From Candidatus Roizmanbacteria bacterium (GTDB lineage: Bacteria > Patescibacteriota > Microgenomatia > UBA1406 > GWC2-37-13), in contig JACQRR010000011.1 in NCBI GenBank assembly GCA_016206365.1, positions 1 through 6,938 on the forward strand: a DNA stretch of 6,938 bases, read 5' to 3'. Within the stretch, counting starts at the first letter, position 1. The number at the start of each line of letters is the position of its first letter. Below, in pieces: positions 1 through 4,522 of this stretch. The notes under the pieces were generated by a model. That model was not told the origin of the DNA. It saw only the letters and a program-made list of their open reading frames with translations, and did no database searches. Position numbers and translations under genes: made by a program.

Positions 1-300
1 GAGCAGAGCCCCCCCTCACACATATCTGATCAAGAGATGCCAGAAGTAATCCAAAAACACATGCTCGAACACGCCGATGGGAAAGGAAAACCCGGAGTAG
101 TAATTCAATATAATTGCAAAAAATATAGCTGCGAGAAAGATTTGATCGGCAAACTCAAAAACCTCGTCAAAAAATATCCGGACAGTGTCTATCTGGCTCC
201 GGGAAATTACGACGGAAAAATTATTCTAACCAAATTGGGCGAAAGGGAAATTTTAGCTAAATATGATGAGAAAAAAATTAGCGAATTTATCAGCCAATAA
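1..300 (+). CDS. DUF3105 family protein, C-terminal part (5' end outside window)
   Basis: The reading frame is open to the first base of the window, so the gene starts upstream; 99 residues are visible. An internal ATG at 37 would give 87 residues but would cut off the conserved SPPSH stretch (visible residues 3-7), so I treat the gene as 5'-partial. The pattern is that of the end of DUF3105: a PP-S-H segment, then K-H-M-L-E-H (19-24, family form H-N-L-E-H-G), G-V-V-I-Q-Y-N (32-38), a Lys-rich helix, K-K-Y-P (about 55) and an L-A-P-G strand. A C-x4-C pair (C39, C44) lies after the GVVIQYN strand. DUF3105 proteins are usually secreted or membrane-anchored and have no established biochemical function; the conserved His/Glu residues suggest metal binding, which is inference. 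The next gene begins 5 nt after the stop, so the two are probably co-transcribed. Confidence 0.75.
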   Translation, partial: EQSPPSHISDQEMPEVIQKHMLEHADGKGKPGVVIQYNCKKYSCEKDLIGKLKNLVKKYPDSVYLAPGNYDGKIILTKLGEREILAKYDEKKISEFISQ

Positions 301-305
301 GTTAG

Positions 306-1271
306 ATGAATAAACTGACCAAAATTTTCATTTTGGTTGGAATTTTAGCTAGTATTTTTGTTCTCCTTACATTCCGGCGCAATAAGCCAAAAGAAAAGAT
401 TAACACCTCGTCTTTGACTGAAAATAAAAACCAAGCCAACGAGGATTCTTCGTTCAGCGAAAATTTGCGTAAAAGAAATTATGAGTCGAGCAGCATTGAG
501 ATTGAGAACACGCTTTCAAACAGCGAGCCGTATTCCAGCTATATATTTTCTTATATTTCTGATGATTTAAAAATTTACGGCAGGATGAATATGCCAAATA
601 GTGGCGGGCCGTTTCCAGTTGTTATTCTCAATCACGGTTATTTTAACCAATCTTCTTTTCAATCCGGCGACGGCACACAAACAATGGCAGATATCTTAGC
701 CAGAAACGGTTATCTTACTCTTGCCTCAGATTATAGAGGTTTTGGTAAATCAGAAAACGACAGCCAGGGATCCCGCGGGCACAATCCCAATTATTCTATT
801 GACGTTTTAAATCTAATTGCATCGGTAAAAAACCTAGACAAAGCTGATCCCAACAAGATTGGCATCTGGGGACATAGCATGGGAGGAGAAGTGTCTATCA
901 GAACAGCAGAAGTGACAGACAAAGTGAAGGCAATTGTTCTTTGGGCCCCCACGAGTGCGAATCCATCTGAAAACGCCGCATTCTACGGACGAGGGCGGCA
1001 CGGTAGTTTGCCATCCCCAAGTCAGACGAGAGAAGAAATTTCACCAAACAATGATTTAAGATATATCACTGCTCCTGTAAGTCTGCATCAGGGGTTGGCA
1101 GATACCGAGGTAAATCCTGCGTGGTCAAAAGAACTTAATGAAGCTTTACAAAAGGAAAATAAACAAGTTGAGTATTTCGAATATCCGGGGCAGGATCATA
1201 ATTTTAGCAATTTAGGCTGGGACATTATTTCCAAAAGAACGACTGAATTTTTCGATCGGTATTTAAAATAA
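306..1271 (+). CDS. Membrane-anchored alpha/beta hydrolase (S9 peptidase/esterase-like)
   Basis: A 321-residue protein. Residues about 5-22 form one hydrophobic segment followed by RRNK, which fits an uncleaved signal anchor; no lipobox Cys is seen. Residues about 30-75 are a polar Ser/Asn/Glu-rich linker, and the hydrolase domain follows from about 78. The catalytic parts are clear: H-G (110-111) for the oxyanion hole, D-Y-R-G-F-G (142-147), the nucleophile elbow G-H-S-M-G-G (Ser191), Asp266 in H-Q-G-L-A-D and His298 in G-Q-D-H-N-F. This is the layout of dipeptidyl aminopeptidase/acylaminoacyl-peptidase-like hydrolases; the substrate (peptide or ester) cannot be told from sequence. The catalytic domain should lie outside the cytoplasmic membrane. 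The gene starts 5 nt after the DUF3105 stop, with no Shine-Dalgarno sequence, suggesting translational coupling. No terminator is evident after it. Confidence 0.88.
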   Translation: MNKLTKIFILVGILASIFVLLTFRRNKPKEKINTSSLTENKNQANEDSSFSENLRKRNYESSSIEIENTLSNSEPYSSYIFSYISDDLKIYGRMNMPNSGGPFPVVILNHGYFNQSSFQSGDGTQTMADILARNGYLTLASDYRGFGKSENDSQGSRGHNPNYSIDVLNLIASVKNLDKADPNKIGIWGHSMGGEVSIRTAEVTDKVKAIVLWAPTSANPSENAAFYGRGRHGSLPSPSQTREEISPNNDLRYITAPVSLHQGLADTEVNPAWSKELNEALQKENKQVEYFEYPGQDHNFSNLGWDIISKRTTEFFDRYLK

Positions 1272-1276
1272 GGTTT

Positions 1277-1309
1277 TTTCATGAATCCTTAATCTTTTCT
1301 GTCTATACT
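1277..1309 (+). promoter_or_regulatory. Promoter with PmrA-box-like direct repeat (site A)
   Basis: TTTCAT (1277-1282), five bases, then CTTAAT (1288-1293): two hexamers 11 bp apart in the same orientation. Ten bases further on is a -10 box TATACT (1304-1309). No TTGACA-like -35 is present; the repeat occupies that place, as expected for an activator-dependent promoter. The ATG of the next gene is at 1316, only 6 nt after the -10, so the transcript should be leaderless or nearly so. The same arrangement recurs before 1917 and 4346. Confidence 0.6.
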
Positions 1310-1315
1310 TTATGT

Positions 1316-1663
1316 ATGAAAAAGTTTATCGGGTCGGTTGTTCCATTTTTCTTTTTTCATCTCGTCTGTTGTGGAGCTTTCCTTATTTTTTTGACAACTT
1401 CAGGTTATCTTTTATTAATTCGGCAGGAGGGAGACAAAAAGTTATTTTTACTTCCTTTACTAATAGTTGGGGGTCTTTTCTTTTTTCTCCATTCGTATTG
1501 GGGCAGATGTTGTGAGAAAAAAGGGCATAAATCATTTGGCGATTATATCTTTTTGCTTACACTGTATGTAGTTTTTTCTTTCATCTTTGGCATAACTTTT
1601 ATGATCTATGTTTTTATCCCGTGGTGGATACCAAATTATAAAGGGGGTTTTCTACTCCCTTAA
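1316..1663 (+). CDS. Small three-helix membrane protein with two Cys-Cys pairs
   Basis: A 115-residue protein with hydrophobic segments at about 8-35, 43-60 and 77-101. The first helix contains H-L-V-C-C-G (His15, Cys18, Cys19), and the loop after helix 2 contains R-C-C-E-K-K-G-H (Cys65, Cys66, His71). Vicinal cysteines in the first helix and in a loop, with nearby His, recall mercury/metal membrane proteins of the MerT/MerC kind, but I cannot align it firmly to either, so metal binding is only a hypothesis. The ATG at 1316 is chosen because its frame codes for a coherent membrane protein and lies just after a good -10; the ATG at 1312 opens a shorter overlapping frame. It has its own promoter carrying the box shared with the downstream two-component genes, which suggests it is a target of that system. 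Confidence 0.72.
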   Translation: MKKFIGSVVPFFFFHLVCCGAFLIFLTTSGYLLLIRQEGDKKLFLLPLLIVGGLFFFLHSYWGRCCEKKGHKSFGDYIFLLTLYVVFSFIFGITFMIYVFIPWWIPNYKGGFLLP

Positions 1664-1675
1664 TAATTCGTAGAT

Positions 1676-1719
1676 AGATCCTTCGACTCACACACAAAAA
1701 AGCGGGGTTCGCTCAGGAT
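1676..1719 (+). repeat. Short interspersed repeat, copy 1
   Basis: The element begins AGATCCTTCGACTC and ends TCGCTCAGGAT. The same ends occur in the opposite orientation at 2593-2640; the middle differs (CA/A-rich here, GC-rich there). It begins 12 nt after the small membrane-protein gene. Repeats of this CTTCGACTC...GCTCAGGAT kind are common in intergenic gaps of environmental bacterial genomes. No coding potential is supported. Confidence 0.7.
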
Positions 1720-1722
1720 TTA

Positions 1723-1768
1723 AGTATTTGTATTTGCGACCGATTAAATCGGTTCGCAAACAAATACT
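1723..1768. repeat. Long near-perfect palindrome
   Basis: The arms AGTATTTG...CCGATT and AATCGG...CAAATACT pair over about 21-22 bp with a single-base bulge in each arm and a centre of one to a few bases. It sits directly upstream of the direct repeat and -10 of the response-regulator promoter. There is no following T-run, so it is not a standard intrinsic terminator, though it could still stabilise the 3' end of the upstream transcript or serve as a protein-binding site. Confidence 0.7.
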
Positions 1769-1772
1769 AAAA

Positions 1773-1804
1773 CTTAATAAAATCTTAATGTTTAACAGTA
1801 TAAT
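1773..1804 (+). promoter_or_regulatory. Promoter of the two-component genes with exact PmrA-type box (site C)
   Basis: CTTAAT (1773-1778), AAAAT, wait of five bases in total, then CTTAAT again (1784-1789): a perfect direct repeat at 11-bp spacing that fits the PmrA-box consensus YTTAAK-N5-YTTAAK. Nine bases further on is TATAAT (1799-1804). No -35 hexamer is seen. Transcription would start near 1811 and give a leader of about 106 nt to the ATG at 1917. Because the encoded regulator is of the OmpR/PhoB family, which binds direct repeats of this spacing, autoregulation is likely. Confidence 0.68.
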
Positions 1805-1819
1805 ATAAGGATAATTTGC

Positions 1820-1904
1820 GTCATTCTGGTAAGCCCCGACGTTACGTCGGGGCGCATCCAGAATCGTTGTTAAAAAACTACGATTCCGGTCAAGCCGGAA
1901 TGAC
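1820..1904. repeat. Composite palindromic repeat (MITE-like) in the regulator leader
   Basis: An 85-bp element bounded by inverted GTCATTC (1820-1826) and GAATGAC (1898-1904). Inside lie two hairpins. The first has outer arms ATTCTGG/CCAGAAT (1823-1829, 1858-1864) around a GC-rich core GCCCCGACGT/ACGTCGGGGC (1833-1842, 1844-1853). The second is ATTCCGG/CCGGAAT (1883-1889, 1895-1901). The hairpins are joined by a linker whose edges also pair (GAATCGT 1861-1867 with ACGATTC 1880-1886). It encodes no protein, looks like a dispersed non-autonomous element, and lies between the predicted transcription start and the regulator ATG, so it would be transcribed as a strong structure ending 12 nt before the start codon. 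Confidence 0.75.
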
Positions 1905-1916
1905 AGAACGGATCTT

Positions 1917-2588
1917 ATGAGGATTTTAATCATCGAGGACGAATACAGATTGTCAAATGTGGTAAAGAAAGGTTTGGTTGAGGAAGGATTCGCTGTCGAT
2001 CAGGCGTTTGACGGCGAGGAAGGGATCTATCTTGCTGAATCTGAATCCTACGATCTGATCATCCTTGATCTAATGCTTCCCAAAGTTGACGGATTAAAAG
2101 TCTGCCGTGAACTCCGGAATAAAAAATTAAAAATGCCAATCTTAATACTTACCGCCAAAAGCAAGATTGAAGATAAGGTAAAGGGCCTGGAAAGCGGAGC
2201 TGACGATTATCTCGTCAAGCCTTTTGCCTTTGCAGAACTCAAAGCCCGTATTCAAGCGCTTATTAGAAGAAGTCATAACGAAGCAGATCCTATCTTAAAA
2301 CTGGATGATTTGGAACTGGATCCGGCAAAACATATCGTTAAAAGGAGTAAAAAGATTATTCCCTTAACTCCTAAGGAATTTGCAATTCTTGAATATCTCC
2401 TCCGCCATAAAAATACCATAGTTACCCGGACTCAAGTTACGGAACATGTTTGGGATTATAACTTTGACGCTTTATCAAACGTGGTTGATGTATTTATCAC
2501 TACTTTACGAAGAAAAATCAATACCGGTTTTAAAAATAAATTAATTCAGACGATTCACGGCGTTGGTTATAAAATGACCGAGCGATAG
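1917..2588 (+). CDS. OmpR/PhoB-family response regulator
   Basis: A 223-residue DNA-binding response regulator of usual length. The receiver domain covers about 1-118: acidic pocket Glu7/Asp8, phosphoacceptor Asp51 in L-D-L-M-L-P, Thr79 in L-T-A, Lys101 in V-K-P-F. The winged-helix effector domain covers about 125-222, with T-P-K-E-F-A-I-L-E-Y, H-V-W-D-Y-N-F-D, the recognition-helix region S-N-V-V-D-V-F-I-T-T-L-R-R-K and the wing I-H-G-V-G-Y-K. The W-D-x-N-F-D...N-V-V-D-V region resembles the CusR/CopR and BasR/PmrA type. It should be phosphorylated by the kinase encoded next and bind direct repeats as a dimer; a perfect candidate site lies in its own promoter (1773-1789). No Shine-Dalgarno sequence precedes the ATG, and the leader is structured by the 1820-1904 element. 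Confidence 0.93.
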   Translation: MRILIIEDEYRLSNVVKKGLVEEGFAVDQAFDGEEGIYLAESESYDLIILDLMLPKVDGLKVCRELRNKKLKMPILILTAKSKIEDKVKGLESGADDYLVKPFAFAELKARIQALIRRSHNEADPILKLDDLELDPAKHIVKRSKKIIPLTPKEFAILEYLLRHKNTIVTRTQVTEHVWDYNFDALSNVVDVFITTLRRKINTGFKNKLIQTIHGVGYKMTER

Positions 2589-2592
2589 CGAG

Positions 2593-2640
2593 GTCATCCT
2601 GAGCGACCCTGAGTGTAATCGAGGGGGAGTCGAAGGATCT
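2593..2640 (-). repeat. Short interspersed repeat, copy 2 (inverted relative to copy 1)
   Basis: The reverse complement begins AGATCCTTCGACTC and ends TCGCTCAGGATGAC, matching the ends of 1676-1719. It fills almost the whole gap between the regulator stop (2588) and the kinase ATG (2651) and can fold into an imperfect hairpin (ATCCT..CGAC with GTCG..AGGAT). Its AAGGA (2633-2637) lies 13 nt before the kinase ATG, rather far for a ribosome site but the only purine-rich candidate. Confidence 0.7.
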
Positions 2641-2650
2641 GATTAAAAAT

Positions 2651-3643
2651 ATGTTCAAAAGTCTAAAGAGCCGTCTTTTTATCTGGTATATAGTTAGTCT
2701 TCTCCTGATGACAATATTTGTAATTCTGGTAGTTCATGTACTCGCTTTAAAAAACGGAACATTATTTCTAGCTCTACTTTTTTTCACTTTGGCAGTATTT
2801 GGTTTTACCATCATTTATAAAATTACGAAGTCTCTTACCTATCTATCTTCACGAATGAAAATGATCTCGAGTAAAAACCTTGATGATCGAATTAACGATA
2901 TTCAAAATGAGGACGAAATTGGAGAGCTCGCACACTCATTCAATGAACTTCTCGATAGGCTTCATGATGCCTTTAAACGGGAACAACAGTTTATCGCCGA
3001 TGTGGCACACGAGCTGAAGACTCCGCTGGCGACTTTGCGAAGTACAATCGAAGTAGCGCTGCAGCAAAAAAGAGAGAGTATTGATTATCAAAAAGCTCTG
3101 CAGGAAGCTCTTTCCGAAACTCACCGACTTTCGTCTACCTTAAAGAATGTTTTAGATTTAGCCTGGTCAGAGACACCGGCTGAACAAAAAAATGCCAAGT
3201 TGTTTAATCTTGTCGAACTGATGGAAGATCTTTTGGAGACGGCTCAAAAGATGGCGATAGATAAGAAGATAACAGTCAGCGGAAAAATCGAAAAAGGCAT
3301 CAAGTTATATGGCTTTAAGGACAAACTGGGACGCGCGGTCTTAAACATAATTGATAACGCAGTTAAACATACACCAAAGCTTGGAAAGATTGAGATAACT
3401 CTAAAAAAAGAAAAAGATAAAGTCGTTGTAAAAATTCACGATACGGGAATCGGTATTCCAGAGCCTGATCTACCCCATATTTTCGACCGATTTTACCGCG
3501 GTTCATCGGGGGATAAAGTCATAGGGAGCGGTCTTGGACTGGCAATTACAAAAGCTATTGTCATCTCTCATCGCGGCGAAATCAAAGTGAGAAGTAAAGT
3601 AGGTCGAGGTACAACATTTACAATAACATTCCCTTTGTCTTAA
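2651..3643 (+). CDS. Sensor histidine kinase with minimal extracytoplasmic region
   Basis: A 330-residue kinase. Two hydrophobic helices (about 11-33 and 37-57) are joined by only a few polar residues (around K34-N35-G36-T37), so there is no periplasmic sensor domain, unlike CusS- or PhoQ-type kinases. A HAMP-like linker follows (about 58-110, with D-E-I-G-E-L-A-H-S-F-N). The dimerisation domain has the H-box F-I-A-D-V-A-H-E-L-K-T-P-L with phosphoacceptor His120. The ATPase domain has the N-box N-I-I-D-N-A-V-K-H (Asn236), D-T-G-I-G-I-P (264-270), the F-box around I-F-D-R-F-Y-R-G (277-284) and G-S-G-L-G-L-A (292-298). All catalytic boxes are intact. It is the probable partner of the regulator 62 nt upstream. 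With so little outside the membrane, the signal is probably sensed in the membrane or through a partner membrane protein. Confidence 0.92.
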   Translation: MFKSLKSRLFIWYIVSLLLMTIFVILVVHVLALKNGTLFLALLFFTLAVFGFTIIYKITKSLTYLSSRMKMISSKNLDDRINDIQNEDEIGELAHSFNELLDRLHDAFKREQQFIADVAHELKTPLATLRSTIEVALQQKRESIDYQKALQEALSETHRLSSTLKNVLDLAWSETPAEQKNAKLFNLVELMEDLLETAQKMAIDKKITVSGKIEKGIKLYGFKDKLGRAVLNIIDNAVKHTPKLGKIEITLKKEKDKVVVKIHDTGIGIPEPDLPHIFDRFYRGSSGDKVIGSGLGLAITKAIVISHRGEIKVRSKVGRGTTFTITFPLS

Positions 3644-3680
3644 GTTATTTAAACATTACATTAACTGTAGTGCAGTGCAG

Positions 3681-3709
3681 TTGATTTTTCGTTTCAAATT
3701 TATTAATAT
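3681..3709 (+). promoter_or_regulatory. Predicted sigma-70-type promoter, leaderless
   Basis: TTGATT (3681-3686) and TAATAT (3704-3709) with a 17-bp spacer. The ATG of the next gene is at 3716, 6 nt after the -10, so the mRNA should start at or next to the start codon. Just upstream, ACTGTAGTGCAGTGCAGT (3664-3681) is an imperfect palindrome with a repeated GTGCA and could be an operator. Unlike the other promoters here, it has a -35 box and no CTTAAT repeat. Confidence 0.5.
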
Positions 3710-3715
3710 CATCAT

Positions 3716-4243
3716 ATGCAAGATGTTAAAAAAGATGAATGGACGATGGATCACGCTGGTGTTCTTCACCAAATACTTAATGAATTAAAAGATAAGGCGA
3801 AATTATCAGATATTGAAAAGCTTGATGATAGTAATCCTAGAAAATTTGTTCTCCAAAACCTTAGATATATTGGGCTCAAGTTAAATGCTGCTTTAGATAC
3901 AGAAATTCAAGCACAAGGAGGTACTAATGGATTGCGAATGGACTTATGGACAATGGTAGGAAAGACCGCTACTTCTATAGATTCAGAAACTATTAACGCA
4001 TTAGTAGAAGTCTTCGCAGATAAAAGCTCAGAGCCTCAAAATGGCCTTTCAGAGACTAATAACGAATTAAGCGTAGGTTTTCAACAAACAAGAATACCAG
4101 GAATTTTTTTAAGAATTGCTCAATGTATTGATGCGAGTGGCAACTTTCCCGATCTTAATTATCGTACATACCAACTAGTCGGTAAAAATCATTTTAGACC
4201 TCATCCTCAACCACAATCTGCACCCCCAACTCCAATCTCTTGA
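3716..4243 (+). CDS. Hypothetical protein with Pro-rich C-terminal tail
   Basis: I do not recognise this 175-residue protein. It has no signal peptide or membrane segment and appears to be a mostly helical soluble protein (about 1-145), with several acidic/amphipathic stretches such as L-N-E-L-K-D-K-A-K-L-S-D-I-E-K-L. It ends in a low-complexity tail rich in Pro, Gln and Ser (about 158-175). The only Cys is near residue 137. It is unlike its membrane-protein neighbours, has its own constitutive-looking promoter and is not clearly part of either flanking operon, so it may be an unrelated insertion. The start at 3716 follows a -10 at leaderless distance. It ends in TGA, which argues against reassignment of TGA in this genome. 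Confidence 0.65.
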   Translation: MQDVKKDEWTMDHAGVLHQILNELKDKAKLSDIEKLDDSNPRKFVLQNLRYIGLKLNAALDTEIQAQGGTNGLRMDLWTMVGKTATSIDSETINALVEVFADKSSEPQNGLSETNNELSVGFQQTRIPGIFLRIAQCIDASGNFPDLNYRTYQLVGKNHFRPHPQPQSAPPTPIS

Positions 4244-4267
4244 GCTAAAACTGTGGTCTTTTCTCAA
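4240..4267 (+). terminator. Weak hairpin at the end of the hypothetical gene
   Basis: TTGAG-ct-AAAA pairs with TTTT-CTCAA around an 8-base loop, overlapping the TGA stop at 4241-4243. The stem is AT-rich and no T-run follows, so this is at best a weak or factor-assisted 3' end between the hypothetical gene and the next promoter. Confidence 0.25.
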
Positions 4268-4280
4268 AAGCTTCCAACGC

Positions 4281-4314
4281 TTTCATAATTTCTTAATAAT
4301 CCATTTCTTATACT
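4281..4314 (+). promoter_or_regulatory. Promoter of the DUF2933-like/YibE/CcdA operon with PmrA-box-like repeat (site B)
   Basis: TTTCAT (4281-4286), five bases, CTTAAT (4292-4297), then 11 bases and TATACT (4309-4314). The hexamers and -10 are identical to those before the gene at 1316, and the layout matches the repeat before the response regulator. There is no -35 hexamer. The leader to the ATG at 4346 would be about 25 nt. Confidence 0.6.
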
Positions 4315-4345
4315 GTCTTCAATTATAAATTCAAGAATAGAGCCC

Positions 4346-4522
4346 ATGAGCAAATTACTCAAAATATGTTTGATCGGGATAGCTCTTGCCGCGGTAGCTA
4401 TTTTTGTCTTTAAAGTACCTCTTAATTCTGTTTTATTTTTTGGCTTTTTACTCGCTTGTCCCATAATGCATTTTGCCATGGGTCATGGAAGCGAGGATCG
4501 TAAATCCAACAAACACCATTAA
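4346..4522 (+). CDS. DUF2933-like small membrane protein
   Basis: A 58-residue gene that is easily missed because of its size. It encodes one or two hydrophobic segments (about 5-22 and 25-39), then the motif A-C-P-I-M-H-F-A-M-G-H-G (37-48) and a short polar tail ending in H-H. The C-P-x-M-H...G-H-G ending is typical of DUF2933 proteins, often seen among heavy-metal resistance genes; their function is unknown. Cys38, Met41, His42, Met45, His47 and the terminal His pair are possible soft-metal ligands (inference). It lies downstream of a predicted box-containing promoter, and its TAA (4520-4522) is immediately followed by the ATG of the YibE/F gene, which points to one operon with translational coupling. 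No clear Shine-Dalgarno sequence is seen. Confidence 0.75.
   Translation: MSKLLKICLIGIALAAVAIFVFKVPLNSVLFFGFLLACPIMHFAMGHGSEDRKSNKHH

Noticed and set aside
1312..1515. Overlapping frame of 67 codons starting at the ATG at 1312
   Set aside because: It overlaps the longer 1316 frame, which gives a coherent three-helix membrane protein at the right distance from the -10.
1723..1768. Palindrome as intrinsic terminator of the 1316 gene
   Set aside because: No T-run follows and the stem is moderate in GC; reported as a repeat instead.
1676..1904. CRISPR array or tRNA/small RNA gene in the repeat-rich gap
   Set aside because: The repeats are distinct palindromes rather than one unit with regular spacers, and no cloverleaf or known RNA motif is visible.
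1688..1933. Minus-strand frame of 81 codons
   Set aside because: It runs through two palindromic repeats and the regulator promoter, and its product has no recognisable features.
3639..3665. CTTAAG followed by TTAACT before the gene at 3716, as a fourth regulator box
   Set aside because: The halves do not fall at 11-bp spacing and the promoter has its own -35, so the match is probably chance in AT-rich DNA.
4264..4479. Minus-strand frame opposite the small DUF2933-like gene
   Set aside because: The plus-strand frame has a family motif, promoter and operon position; the minus frame is a shadow covering the promoter.
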